Shown here: positions 39,547 to 48,172 of the stretch, in pieces
How the letters are laid out: every line of letters begins with the position of its first letter
Numbering within the stretch: the stretch's first letter is position 1
From: CADCTB01 sp963768975
GTDB taxonomy: Bacteria; Actinomycetota; Acidimicrobiia; Acidimicrobiales; AC-14
Assembly: GCA_963768975.1 (NCBI GenBank)
Contig: CAVYKB010000018.1
Coordinates: forward strand, 47,231-111,230
Direction: 5' to 3'
DNA length: 64,000 nucleotides
Program-made: the position numbers and the translations under genes
The notes under the pieces: generated by a model
The model's input: the letters and a program-made list of their open reading frames with translations, nothing else
What the model was told of the DNA's origin: nothing
Databases searched by the model: none

Positions 39547-39930
39547 TCAGGCGGCAGCCGAGATGTGGGCGACGACGCGGCCCATCTGGGCCTTGAAGTC
39601 GTTGTAATCGACCTGCATGCCGTTGATGTACGTGCTCCAGCCAGTCACGACCTTGGTGTAGTGGACCGCTTCCTCGACCTCGTCGACGGTGGCGCCGAAC
39701 AGCTTGGCGGCTTCCGTGTGGAACAGGATGCAGTACCGGCACTTGGTCGCCGCGGCCACGCCCACGCCGATGAGCTCCTTGTACTTGTTCGGGATCAGGG
39801 TCTCGCCCAGCTGCACGCCCTTCAACAGCTCCCACTCGGCGTCGATGAACTGGTCCGGGATGAGGTCGATGAACCCGATGACCTCGCCGAACATCTCCTT
39901 CATCTCCCGCTGCACGTCGGTACGCGCCAT
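39547..39930 (-). CDS. Carboxymuconolactone decarboxylase/AhpD-family protein
   Basis: 127 residues, all-helical AhpD-like fold with the redox motif CRYC followed by His (ATKCRYCILFHTEAAKLFGAT), as in alkylhydroperoxidases. It probably reduces peroxides or works as a thiol-dependent antioxidant; decarboxylase activity is not implied by the motif. ATG 39930 follows GGGAGG. It is divergent from a SnoaL-like gene and heads a two-gene unit with the small helical protein. Confidence 0.85.
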   Translation of the reverse strand: MARTDVQREMKEMFGEVIGFIDLIPDQFIDAEWELLKGVQLGETLIPNKYKELIGVGVAAATKCRYCILFHTEAAKLFGATVDEVEEAVHYTKVVTGWSTYINGMQVDYNDFKAQMGRVVAHISAAA

Positions 39931-39999
39931 GCCTTTGCCTCCCTTTCGTTGACGGCGAGCCGCTCGGTGGGCCCGTGACTGCACCCTACGAAGAGGCAC

Positions 40000-40059
40000 C
40001 TGCAGAGACCCTGCAGCCCGGCACGGAGACCGGCGGATCAGGTTGCAAGGGTCGTGCAG
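40000..40059. promoter_or_regulatory. Candidate BTAD-activator direct repeats
   Basis: CTGCAG occurs at 40000-40005 and 40011-40016 (11-bp period), with another TGCAG at 40055-40059, in the divergent region between the AhpD-like and SnoaL-like genes. SARP/BTAD activators bind direct repeats spaced one helical turn apart, and such a regulator is encoded just downstream. Confidence 0.25.
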
Positions 40060-40081
40060 GCGGCAATCCAACACTGGGCGC

Positions 40082-40492
40082 ATGACGACGACTGCACCGG
40101 CCCTCAGCTCCACTGTCGACCGCTTCCTCGAGGCCGTCGGCGCCGGCCGGGGGATTCCCGCCGAGCTCATCGCCGCCGAGGCCACCCTCGACGCCACCGT
40201 GCCCGGCTGGCGGTTCGTCGTCGCCGGGCGGGATGGGGTGGCAGACCAGTACAACAGCTGGTTCGCCCATCCCGCGGCGTTCGAGGAGCTGGTCCGGCGG
40301 GCCGTCGACGGCGGCGAGGTCGTCACCTTTCTCCTGACATGGGAGGAAGGCGGCGTGCCGCACGCCGCTCACCACTGCCACGTCCTGGCGTTCGACCTCG
40401 AGGGCCGCATCGCCGACGACCTATCCTTCTGCGGCGGGCGCTGGGACGCGGCCCGGCTCGCCGAGATGGCAGCCGCGCAGCACGGCGGGTGA
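40082..40492 (+). CDS. SnoaL/NTF2-like protein
   Basis: 136 residues of cone-like NTF2 fold: N-terminal helix TVDRFLEAVGAGRGIPAELIA, then PGWRFVVAGRDGVADQYNSWF, WEEGGVPHAAHHCHVLAFDLEGRIADDLSF. Members are polyketide cyclases, isomerases or orphan binding proteins. The reaction is unknown. ATG 40082 is used. Its end is 6 nt from the end of the convergent BTAD regulator gene. Confidence 0.7.
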   Translation: MTTTAPALSSTVDRFLEAVGAGRGIPAELIAAEATLDATVPGWRFVVAGRDGVADQYNSWFAHPAAFEELVRRAVDGGEVVTFLLTWEEGGVPHAAHHCHVLAFDLEGRIADDLSFCGGRWDAARLAEMAAAQHGG

Positions 40493-40498
40493 CGCCCG

Positions 40499-43400
40499 TC
40501 AGGTGTTGAGGACGCGGTCGACGAACCGGCGTGCGGCGGCGGCGTTCGCTCCCGCCGCGCCCACGACCACCGCCGCCAGCCGCTCGGCCTCGGCTCGCCA
40601 TGCCGCCGAGCCTCGGGCGTCGGCGAGGGCGGCCAGGAGCGGCCAGCCGTCGAGCACGGCGCACCGGGCCACCCCATCGACAACGGCAGCGAGCTGTTCG
40701 GCCGGGATCGACGGCTCAGCCAGCCCGAGCACCGCCCGAGCGAGCAACTCGTAGCGCCCGGCGCCGCGAGCCGCAGCATCGGCGGACACCGCCGACGCCA
40801 GGTCCGCAGCCCGGGTGCGGTCGCCGCCGTGGAGGGCCAGGCGGGCCTGGAGGAGCCCGAAGCGGTGGCGCTGGTGCCAAGCCATCGTCCCCTGCCAGGT
40901 GCCGACGGGTGCCAGCCGCCGGCAGATGCCGGCGGCGCCGTCCAGGTCGCCACGAATGAGGCACCCGTCGGCCAGGTCGAGCAGGGCGACGTAGTGCGCC
41001 TCGGCGAAGGCGTCGCCCGACGGCCCCGCTTCGCCTCCGGTCACGTCGAGGGCTTGCCGGTTCCGGTCGTCGGCCTCGTCGCCCCGCCCTGACCACCGGA
41101 GAATCCAGGCGCCCACGTTTGCGGTCGGGCCGATGAATCGGGCTCCGACCGCGCCGCCGCGCGCCAGCACCGCCTCCAGTTCGGCGACCACATGCTCGGC
41201 CTCCGCCACCCGTCCGAGTTGGCCGAGGGCCATGGCGCGGAGGAAGCGGAGGTGCATCGGCGCCCACGGGTGGGCCAGCAGGTCGGCATCGACCATGGCC
41301 CTCGTCAGCGCGGCCAGCGCGTCCGTCGGGCGGCCCTGGTGGGCACGGACCTGGGCCAGCCACACGTCCGCGATCCCACGCACCGGGGGCGGTGCATCCT
41401 CGACGCTGGTGAGACGCTCGACGGCGCCATCGAGATCCCCGACGGCGTGCCGAACCCGCCCTGCCAGAGCCAGCGCGCTGGCGCGCACGGCCACGTCGGT
41501 GGCGCGTGCCGCGGCCTCCTCGGCGAAGGCGCGGGCGTCGACGTAGTTGCGGCGGTAGTAGGCCGCCCACCCGGCGACCTCGAGGGCCGAGGCACCGCCC
41601 CCGGATGCGAGCGCCTCGCGGGCGTCCGCGGCCGCTTCGTCGAAAGCCAGGCGCGCGATCCGCACGCGTGCCCGTGCCACGTAGGCCTCCGAGGTGGGAG
41701 CCAGGGCGAGCGCCGTCGCCAGGAGTTCCTCGGCGGTGGACAGGTCGAATCGGGCTGCGGCACTCGCCGCCGCGGACGCGAAGGACATCGAGGCAAGAGT
41801 GGCGTCGCCGCCGGCACGTGCGTGCACCGCGACCGCAAGCGCATCGGGCCGGGGTCGACCAGCCAAGGCACGGGCCGCCTGCTGGTGGACCAGTGCCCGC
41901 CGAGCTGCGCCGGTCGCGGCCTCGAGCGCTTCCCGTATCAGCTGGTGGCGGAACTCGAAGCGATTCCCGCGCTCGACGATGAGCCCGGCTCGGGCGGCGC
42001 GCTCGAGGTGGCCGAGGACGTCGGCGACGGGCGTCCTCGCCACCTGGGCGACCAGTTCCAAGTCGCAGTCAGGACCGAGAACGGCAGCCACCCGCAAGGT
42101 CGCAGCCACGTCGTGGCCGAGTGATTCGACGCGGGCGGCCACTGCATCGCGCACGGTGGCAGGAAGCACCTCGTCAGGGCTCTCGACCAGGGCGGCGAGG
42201 AGGAGTGGGTGGCCCCCGCTGCGCCGGTAGAACGTGTCGGCACGAGCGGAGCCGACCAGCTCGGTGACGGCGTCGCGGTCGAGGGCGCCGAGGGCCAAAT
42301 GGGTCGTTGCTTCGACACCTCGGGCTCCACCGCGACGAGTCGTCGTCACGAGGAGGGTGCGCCGGCTGCGATGCCGGGCGAACGCCAGCCAGGCCAGCGT
42401 GCCGGCGCTCCCGACGTGGAGATCCTCGACCACGAGCACGGCGGGCCGTTCCTCGCCGATCCGGTCGAGCACGGCGATGAGGGCGGTGTAAATCCGGGCC
42501 TGACCCGACTCAGTGTCGGTCACGACGGTTGCGGCCGGCGCCGTCAGGGGCCCGAGCAGAGGCGCGAGCGTGGCCGCGTCCTCGCCGAGGATCGTGCGGG
42601 CCCGTTCCGCTCCGACCGCCCGCAGGTAGTCAGCAAGGGCGTCTGCCACCGGCTGCAGCGGGAGATCCCTTCCCAGCTCGTCGCACCGGCCTCGGAGCAC
42701 GATCGCAGCGCCTTCAGCCTGGCGCGACCACGCTTCGACGAGGGTCGTCTTGCCGATCCCTGCGTCGCCCTCGACGACCACCAGGCCGCCACCATGGCCG
42801 GCGACCCTGGCCAGGCACCGGTCGAGCGTCGCCACCTCAGCGGCACGACCGACGATTCCCGGGAGGGAGACGGGGGGCGGCGCCGGTGGCGGCCCGTCGC
42901 CGTCTGCGGCGGCGAGCGCCCGGGCATACATGGCCTCGGTCTCCGCCGTCGGCGGCACGCCGAGATCGTCGGCAAGGTGCGCCCGGACCCGGGCGTAGGC
43001 CGTCAACGCCGACGCGGGCCGGCCGGCGGCGAGGTGTGCGGCCATGAGGGCTCGCAGGACGGCCTCGTCGTACGGGTCCCGAGCCAGGGCCTGCTCGGCG
43101 AGGGCGGCGGCGGCGCCGTGGTCCCCGGCTGCGGCGGCCGCATCAACGGCAACCCGGTGCAACTGCGTCACGGTCGCCTTCACCGCAGTCCGCTCGGCGA
43201 GCACCCACTCACCGTCCTCGTCGGGAAGGACGTCGCCCGCCAGCCCAAGGGCGGCGTCGGCAGCGGCACGGGCCGCGCCGACGCGGCCCTCGGCCAGGGC
43301 CCGCGCCGCGACCGCCGTCAGCCCGCGCAGCGCGCTCACATCGAGCCAGTCCGACGCCAGGGCGTAGCCGGCGTCGCTCCTCGTGATGCGGTCGGTGCCC

Positions 43401-43615
43401 AGCACGCCCCGCAGCCGCGAGACCAGGACGCCCACCTGCTCGGCCGGTCGGGAGGGTTGTTCGTCGCCCCACAGCACGTCGGCGATCCGGTCGACCGAGA
43501 CCGGCTGGTGGTCGGCCAGCGCCAGCACCTTCAGGAGCGTGCGACCCTTGCGGCTCCCCAGGTCGCGCGCCGGCACCCCCTCGACCTCGAACGACCCGAG
43601 CACACGGACGCGCAC
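40499..43615 (-). CDS. AfsR-type regulator: winged helix, BTAD, ATPase, TPR-like
   Basis: About 1038 residues. Residues 1-95 form an OmpR-type winged helix (LGSFEVEGVPARDLGSRKGR), about 95-245 the bacterial transcriptional activation domain (ALRALMAAHLAAGRPASALTAY), about 260-600 a P-loop ATPase (Walker A VVEGDAGIGKTTLVEAW, Walker B VLVVEDLH), and the rest TPR-like helices. It resembles AfsR-type activators that use ATP and protein contacts to switch on secondary metabolism or virulence genes. GTG 43615 (MRVRVLGSFEV) is typical for the family; the frame is open further but without homology. Confidence 0.85.
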   Translation of the reverse strand: MRVRVLGSFEVEGVPARDLGSRKGRTLLKVLALADHQPVSVDRIADVLWGDEQPSRPAEQVGVLVSRLRGVLGTDRITRSDAGYALASDWLDVSALRGLTAVAARALAEGRVGAARAAADAALGLAGDVLPDEDGEWVLAERTAVKATVTQLHRVAVDAAAAAGDHGAAAALAEQALARDPYDEAVLRALMAAHLAAGRPASALTAYARVRAHLADDLGVPPTAETEAMYARALAAADGDGPPPAPPPVSLPGIVGRAAEVATLDRCLARVAGHGGGLVVVEGDAGIGKTTLVEAWSRQAEGAAIVLRGRCDELGRDLPLQPVADALADYLRAVGAERARTILGEDAATLAPLLGPLTAPAATVVTDTESGQARIYTALIAVLDRIGEERPAVLVVEDLHVGSAGTLAWLAFARHRSRRTLLVTTTRRGGARGVEATTHLALGALDRDAVTELVGSARADTFYRRSGGHPLLLAALVESPDEVLPATVRDAVAARVESLGHDVAATLRVAAVLGPDCDLELVAQVARTPVADVLGHLERAARAGLIVERGNRFEFRHQLIREALEAATGAARRALVHQQAARALAGRPRPDALAVAVHARAGGDATLASMSFASAAASAAARFDLSTAEELLATALALAPTSEAYVARARVRIARLAFDEAAADAREALASGGGASALEVAGWAAYYRRNYVDARAFAEEAAARATDVAVRASALALAGRVRHAVGDLDGAVERLTSVEDAPPPVRGIADVWLAQVRAHQGRPTDALAALTRAMVDADLLAHPWAPMHLRFLRAMALGQLGRVAEAEHVVAELEAVLARGGAVGARFIGPTANVGAWILRWSGRGDEADDRNRQALDVTGGEAGPSGDAFAEAHYVALLDLADGCLIRGDLDGAAGICRRLAPVGTWQGTMAWHQRHRFGLLQARLALHGGDRTRAADLASAVSADAAARGAGRYELLARAVLGLAEPSIPAEQLAAVVDGVARCAVLDGWPLLAALADARGSAAWRAEAERLAAVVVGAAGANAAAARRFVDRVLNT

Positions 43616-43647
43616 CCGCCCATCTTCACTGATGTGCGGCGAAAGGG

Positions 43648-44565
43648 TCAGCCCGAGGGGATCATCCCGATCTGACGGAGGAGCGTCATGTAGTCGGTCT
43701 CGATCCACGCATCCTGGATACGACCGCCGGCGATGCGGAAGATGTCCATGCCGGTGACTTCGACGCGCTTCCCGGTTCCGGGCCGGCCCCAGAAGTCGCC
43801 GTCGTGCGTGCCGCGCATCGTCCACCGCATGCCGACCCTGTCGCCCTGGGCGATGTTGTCCTCGTCGTCGATCTCGATGTCGGGGAACGCGCTGCGAAGG
43901 TAGGAGGCGTACCCCTTAAAGGCTTCGACACCGTGTGTCATGTCGGGCGGGATGTAGCGCGAGTGGATGACCGCGTCCTTGGCGTAGAGGTCATAAACGG
44001 CGTCAGGGTTGCCGCCCACCAGCCACTCGGAGTGCGAGCGATGGCCCAGGAGGCGATCCTCGGGCGAGAGGGTCACCGGCTCGATCGGTGGCGTCGGCGG
44101 CTCGGCGGGAGGCGGCCCGTCGGAGCCGCCGGGGGCGAGGCCGAGCTGCTGGCCGAGCCCCAGCTCGTCGACAACCCCCCACCGCTCGGCGATGCGGCCG
44201 CCGGCGACACGGAACTCGTGAATTCCAGACATCCGGATCGCCCGCCCGCTGGCGCTCACGCCGAACAATGGCTCACCGGTGTGGGTTCCGGCGGCGGTCC
44301 ACCGGTCGACGACCAGATCGCCCTCACCGAACAGGTCATGGATCGTGACACGCAGGTCCGGCATCGCCTGCCTGAACGTCGTGACGATCTGGATCGGGCC
44401 GGCGATCCCCTCCGGGATGCCGGGAATCGGCGCTTCGTGGACGATGATGTCGGACGCCACGAAGTCGCGCTCGGCATCGAGGTTGAACTTGTTCCAGATC
44501 TCCTCGAAGTAATCGCGGATCAGTGCGGTGTTCGCTTCGATGGACACGACTCGTGGCCCCCCCAT
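43648..44565 (-). CDS. Tandem SnoaL-like ester cyclase
   Basis: About 305 residues with two consecutive SnoaL domains (about 5-135 and 165-300). Each has the family pattern: FEEIWNKFNLDAERDFVASD, MPDLRVTIHDLFGEGDLVVD and GIHEFRVAGGRIAERW in the first; GGNPDAVYDLYAKDAVIHSR, FPDIEIDDEDNIAQGDRVGM and MDIFRIAGGRIQDAW in the second. Family members cyclise polyketide esters, but many are orphans. Possible starts are GTG 44574, ATG 44565 and GTG 44547. It lies just upstream of, and in the same direction as, the BTAD regulator gene. Confidence 0.78.
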   Translation of the reverse strand: MGGPRVVSIEANTALIRDYFEEIWNKFNLDAERDFVASDIIVHEAPIPGIPEGIAGPIQIVTTFRQAMPDLRVTIHDLFGEGDLVVDRWTAAGTHTGEPLFGVSASGRAIRMSGIHEFRVAGGRIAERWGVVDELGLGQQLGLAPGGSDGPPPAEPPTPPIEPVTLSPEDRLLGHRSHSEWLVGGNPDAVYDLYAKDAVIHSRYIPPDMTHGVEAFKGYASYLRSAFPDIEIDDEDNIAQGDRVGMRWTMRGTHDGDFWGRPGTGKRVEVTGMDIFRIAGGRIQDAWIETDYMTLLRQIGMIPSG

Positions 44566-44786
44566 GACGCGCACGCCACGAGCGGGCTCGTTACGTGGGC
44601 CCGGTCCGTCGACCAGGCTGGCGCAAACTTATGTCGCTGGCGGCGTGCGTGCTGGCGGTGCACCGCCTCAGCAGGTGCTGCCCTTGGCTTCATCGCCCTC
44701 GTCACTTCCCGCCGGGGGTCGCGCTCCAGTTGGTACTCATCGAGGGCCGGCGGCTTCGTGCTCTGGACCGTAATTCCGATCACGTA

Positions 44787-44966
44787 TTCGCTTCGGCCAC
44801 TCGACACGATGTTCCGCCTGGTATCGAGACGGGCGCGATCTCGTCGTTGTCGAGGTCGGCCGCAGCCATGAGCACGATCCTGGCCGTCACCCACGTCCCG
44901 ATACGGCAACGGGTATCTGCGGGCTCGGGCTTCAAGCTCCGCTCGCTGTTCTGGGCCCAATGTCAC
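44787..44966 (-). pseudogene. IS630-family transposase N-terminal remnant
   Basis: From GTG 44966 the sequence reads LGPEQRAELEARARRYPLPY, then switches frame for ARIVLMAAADLDNDEIA, then back for RLDTRRNIVS: the HTH start of an IS630-type transposase with two compensating frameshifts. Nothing recognisable follows, so only about 60 of about 350 codons survive. Nothing else is seen in 44575-44786. Confidence 0.65.
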
Positions 44967-44975
44967 GGGAATGCA

Positions 44976-45479
44976 CTAGTCGGCGCAGGTAGTCTGGACG
45001 CCGAGGAAGAGGATCGACTCCTTTTCGGCCGTGACTTCGTTCGAGAACGGACTGACCCAGCCCTGCTTCTTGGTCCGGATCTTGTACTTGTAAGTGCCCG
45101 AGGAGGGAGTGTCGACGTACGAAATCGCCGTCCGTCCGGGTGAGGTCAGCAGGCTGAACGCCCCGTTGCCGGTGGCCCGGTGGATCTCGTAGCCGTCGGC
45201 GAGGTAGCTCGAGCTGGGGGGCGTGGCGTAGGGGTCCGCCGTCGTCGCGCTGGAGACCGACGCCCACGTCAGCGACACTGTGCCAACCAGCAGCCCGCCG
45301 GGTTCACAATTCAGCACGGGTGTAGCCAGCGTGTGGGCGTTGGTGCTGGCGCTGGCGGTGGCCGCTGAGTTGAACCCCGCTTCGACGACAGGCATCGGCT
45401 GGGACCAGCCCAGGACGAAGGCGGTGAGAGCGGTGACGCCGTAGGCGAGGCGGCGGGGGCGTGCAGCCCGGCCGATCAC
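44976..45479 (-). CDS. Secreted fibronectin-like protein of the SipW operon
   Basis: 167 residues. An N-terminal hydrophobic segment (LAYGVTALTAFVLGWSQP) is followed by FNSAATASASTNAHTLATP, which resembles the region after SipW-cleaved signals, then one fibronectin type III-like domain (VGTVSLTWASVSSATTAD, YEIHRATG, KYKIRTKKQGWVSPFSNEVT). It starts at GTG 45479, overlapping the signal peptidase stop by four bases, so it is made together with that enzyme. Probably an extracellular structural protein. Confidence 0.65.
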   Translation of the reverse strand: MIGRAARPRRLAYGVTALTAFVLGWSQPMPVVEAGFNSAATASASTNAHTLATPVLNCEPGGLLVGTVSLTWASVSSATTADPYATPPSSSYLADGYEIHRATGNGAFSLLTSPGRTAISYVDTPSSGTYKYKIRTKKQGWVSPFSNEVTAEKESILFLGVQTTCAD

Positions 45480-46018
45480 GCCGGCGCTCCCGTGATCCCG
45501 TCCGGAAGGGTCTCGGTGTCCGGCCGCCAGATGTCCGCCAGGCACACGATGGCGAGCATGGCCGGGAACACGAAGACGCTGATCCGGTGGACCATGGGCT
45601 GGCGCAACCAGTTGATCATCTGGCCCAGGGCGGGGACGGAGTAGCGCACCTGCCAGGCCGTGTCGCCGTCGACCTGCGCCAGCCAGGGATCGGGGGCGTT
45701 GTTGGCGTCGCCCTGCGTCCGGATCACGGGCCGATCGCCCCCTTCGACGATCTCGACGACACGGTGACTGACCACCTGGCGGTCGCCTTCAGGCACGGCG
45801 TAGGTGAGGATCTGGCCGACCCGGATCTCCCTCGGGCGCAATGGCGTGACCACCACGATGGCGCCCTCGGGGATGGTGGGCCGCATGCTGCCGGACAGCA
45901 CGGTCAAGGTGGCGTACCGTCCGGTGCGGGGGCCGACTCCCACGGCCACGAAGAAACCGATGCAGCCGAGCACCAACGCCCAGACGGCGACAGTGGCCAG
46001 CGCCCGCAGCGCCCTCAT
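45476..46018 (-). CDS. SipW/ER-type signal peptidase I
   Basis: 180 residues with an N-terminal membrane helix (LATVAVWALVLGCIGFFVAV) and a C-terminal one (ISVFVFPAMLAIVCLADIW). The catalytic serine is in VLSGSMRPTIPEGA and the general base is His in VSHRVVEI instead of Lys, the hallmark of the SipW/ER-type group, which processes TasA-like proteins. The ATG overlaps the stop of a TasA-like gene (ATGA) and its stop overlaps the fibronectin-like gene (GTGA), so enzyme and substrates are co-produced. Confidence 0.88.
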   Translation of the reverse strand: MRALRALATVAVWALVLGCIGFFVAVGVGPRTGRYATLTVLSGSMRPTIPEGAIVVVTPLRPREIRVGQILTYAVPEGDRQVVSHRVVEIVEGGDRPVIRTQGDANNAPDPWLAQVDGDTAWQVRYSVPALGQMINWLRQPMVHRISVFVFPAMLAIVCLADIWRPDTETLPDGITGAPA

Positions 46019-46659
46019 CGTGCTCCCCCTGCCCGCTGGGTGCCGGTGAATGCGTACTGGACGGTGGAGGTGGCGCCCTGCATGGTATTCGGTGCGGTGA
46101 CGGGCAGGTGGAGCGTGACCAGGAGGTGGTCGACGCTGCTGCCGGCCGACGAGGCGGCCAGCCCCGGGAGGCTGGCGGCGGCCTGGATGACGGGAACGCC
46201 GCCGGAGGTGCCTGCGGTGCCGAGCACGTACGACGACCCCGTGCAGGTGTAGGTATAGGCCGGAGCGTTGGTGGCGTTCTCCGTCCACGCCGACGGGCAG
46301 CGCTGGACGGTCATCTTGAGGCCGTTGGTGGTGTCGGTGTTCATGAGCGAGGAGACCGTCGCGGTCGTCGTCAACGTGACCGAACCCAGTGGATCGCTGC
46401 TGGCGTTGATCAGGTCGGCCGCTCGGCTGATCGTGTCGCCTGGGACGATACCCGTGGCGCTGATCGTGAGCCGGTTGGCCGAGGTGCCGGCGGCGCCAAG
46501 GGATACCGCTACCGTGCCGGCGGTCACGGTCTGGCTGGCCGACGTCGTCGAGGTGAAGGTGGCGAAGGTGCCCAAGCCGGCGATGCCGGCGGCACTCCCC
46601 AGCACTCCGAGGGAGAAGAGGAGCTTCTTCGACGTAGTTGCCTTGCGCTTGTTAGCCAC
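46015..46659 (-). CDS. TasA/camelysin-like secreted protein 1
   Basis: 214 residues with a SipW-type signal: basic start (ANKRKATTSKK), hydrophobic LLFSLGVLGSAAGIAGLGTF, and the telltale ATFTSTTSASQTVTAGTV just after it. The mature part is beta-rich with one Cys pair (VQRCPSAW and YTYTCTGSS). TasA forms biofilm fibres in Bacillus; the equivalent role here is inference. GTG 46659 follows AGGAGGAG. It overlaps the downstream signal peptidase gene. Confidence 0.8.
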   Translation of the reverse strand: MANKRKATTSKKLLFSLGVLGSAAGIAGLGTFATFTSTTSASQTVTAGTVAVSLGAAGTSANRLTISATGIVPGDTISRAADLINASSDPLGSVTLTTTATVSSLMNTDTTNGLKMTVQRCPSAWTENATNAPAYTYTCTGSSYVLGTAGTSGGVPVIQAAASLPGLAASSAGSSVDHLLVTLHLPVTAPNTMQGATSTVQYAFTGTQRAGGAR

Positions 46660-46711
46660 TGGAACTCCTCCTTTCGTGCTGTCGTTCGACGGTTCGGTCA
46701 CTCGACGAGTC

Positions 46712-46743
46712 GGGCCCGGGGCACCCTGAGGTGGCCCGGGCCC
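46712..46743 (-). terminator. GC-rich hairpin between the two TasA-like genes
   Basis: GGGCCCGGGGCACC (46712-46725) pairs with GGTGGCCCGGGCCC (46730-46743) at 13 of 14 positions around a CTGA tetraloop. There is no U-run. It could be a partial terminator or an mRNA-stabilising end that lets the first gene be expressed more than the rest of the operon. Confidence 0.5.
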
Positions 46744-46767
46744 GGCTGCGTCATCGTGGTATTGCGC

Positions 46768-47382
46768 CTATCGGTTGGTGGCCGCTCGCTGGGTGGCCAG
46801 GAATGAGTAGTCGATGACCGAGGTCAGGGACTCGAAATCGTTGTCCGCCGAGGTGGGCAGCGTCAGCGTGATCCTGAGGTACGACGTGCCAGGCGCGGTC
46901 AGGACTGACAAGCCGGTAAGTGCGGCGCCGGAACGGACAACCGGACCCGTTGCGAGTGCTGCGGTCGGCGTGGCACAGGTGTAGGTGGGGTTGACGAGCG
47001 GGTCGCCGACTACGGTCCAGGCCTCGGGGCACTGATCGATGATCATTTGGAGCCCATCCGTGGCGTCGGTGTTCAGCAACGATGACGTCGGCGCAGTGGT
47101 GGTAAGCGCGACGGAGGCGAGCCCCTCGCTGCTCGTGCTCACTAGGTTGACGGCTCTCTGGATCGTGTCGCCCGGCATGACGTTCGTTGCCGAGATACTC
47201 AGCCGGTTCGCCGCCGTCCCGGTCGCGCCGAGGGCGATCTCCACGTTGCCGCTGGAAACCGATTGCGTGGCGGATGTAGTCGAGGTGAAGGTGGCGAAGG
47301 TACCCATGCCGGCAATGGCGCCAGCGGCGCCGAGAGCGCCCAGAGAGAGAAGGACCTTCTTGGACAGGTTGGGCTTGCGCAT
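46768..47382 (-). CDS. TasA/camelysin-like secreted protein 2
   Basis: 204 residues, a paralogue of the next gene: basic N-terminus (RKPNLSKK), LLSLGALGAAGAIAGMGTF, then ATFTSTTSATQSVSSGNVEI, and a beta-rich domain with cysteines in IDQCPEAW and PTYTCATPT. ATG 47382 follows GGAGG. It is the first gene of the operon TasA-like, TasA-like, SipW, fibronectin-like. It is divergent from an OmpR-type regulator, and the repeats between them suggest that regulator controls it. Confidence 0.8.
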   Translation of the reverse strand: MRKPNLSKKVLLSLGALGAAGAIAGMGTFATFTSTTSATQSVSSGNVEIALGATGTAANRLSISATNVMPGDTIQRAVNLVSTSSEGLASVALTTTAPTSSLLNTDATDGLQMIIDQCPEAWTVVGDPLVNPTYTCATPTAALATGPVVRSGAALTGLSVLTAPGTSYLRITLTLPTSADNDFESLTSVIDYSFLATQRAATNR

Positions 47383-47452
47383 GAGATTCGTCCTCCGGTG
47401 TGAGTCCGCCCGGTCAGGCGGCATCTGCTCGATGTAGATATCGGCAGCGAAC

Positions 47453-47496
47453 CTCAAGACGACTTCAAGGTAAGCTCAAGCTCAGCTCAATATTCT
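47453..47496. promoter_or_regulatory. Four 11-bp direct repeats, OmpR/PhoB-type binding site
   Basis: CTCAAG, TTCAAG, CTCAAG and CTCAAT begin at 47453, 47464, 47475 and 47486, exactly 11 bp apart. PhoB/OmpR regulators bind such tandem repeats. The last repeat runs into a TATTCT -10 box (47491-47496) of the regulator gene, and the array also sits upstream of the TasA-like operon. Confidence 0.65.
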
Positions 47497-47506
47497 GGAG
47501 AACCTG

Positions 47507-48172
47507 ATGCCTGAGATCCGAGTGCTCGTCGTCGAGGATGACCCGTCGGCCCGTGATCTACTGGTAGCGCTCCTCGAGGATGACGGCTACAGCGTGTGTG
47601 CGGTGCACGACGGACAGGCCGCCCTCGAGCTGGCAGTGACCTTCAAACCCGACCTTGCGCTCCTCGACGGCGGGCTGCCCGGCATCGACGGCGCAGAGGT
47701 CGCCCGCCGGCTCCGGCATGCCGGCGACCTTCCGATCATCTTCGTCACGGGTTCCAATTCGACGCAGGCCATCCACGGTGGCTTCCGGGTCGGTGCCGAT
47801 GACTACATCGTGAAGCCCTTCGATCCCGAGGAGCTGTCCTGGCGAGTTCGAGCCGTCCTCCGGCGCAGCGGTCGCGCCGTGACGCAGGTCTTTGAGTACG
47901 GGGACTTGGAGGTCGACGAGGGTATGCAGCTCGTGACCAGGGCCGGTGCGCCGGTGCCCCTCACCGCCACTGAGTTCAAGATGCTCACCGTGCTTGTCCG
48001 AAACCGGACCCGCGTGGTCCCGAAGGGCCAACTCGTCAAACAGGTGTGGGGCTATGACGCCGACGACCACGTCCTGGAAGTCCACATGAGCTCACTTCGC
48101 CGCAAGCTCGAAGCACACGGCCCTCGCATCATCCAGACGATCCGGCGCAGCGGTTACGTCCTGCGCACCTGA
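47507..48172 (+). CDS. OmpR/PhoB-type response regulator
   Basis: 221 residues. Receiver domain with VVEDDPSARDLL, phospho-acceptor Asp in LALLDGGLPGIDG, switch Thr in IIFVTGSN and Lys in DYIVKPFDPEEL. The C-terminal winged helix has LTATEFKMLTVLVRNRTRVV and HVLEVHMSSLRRKLEAHG. Likely regulates the divergent TasA/SipW operon and itself through the 11-bp repeats. ATG 47507 has GGAG 6 nt upstream, but the TATTCT box implies a very short leader. No histidine kinase is adjacent, so the partner is elsewhere. Confidence 0.9.
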   Translation: MPEIRVLVVEDDPSARDLLVALLEDDGYSVCAVHDGQAALELAVTFKPDLALLDGGLPGIDGAEVARRLRHAGDLPIIFVTGSNSTQAIHGGFRVGADDYIVKPFDPEELSWRVRAVLRRSGRAVTQVFEYGDLEVDEGMQLVTRAGAPVPLTATEFKMLTVLVRNRTRVVPKGQLVKQVWGYDADDHVLEVHMSSLRRKLEAHGPRIIQTIRRSGYVLRT

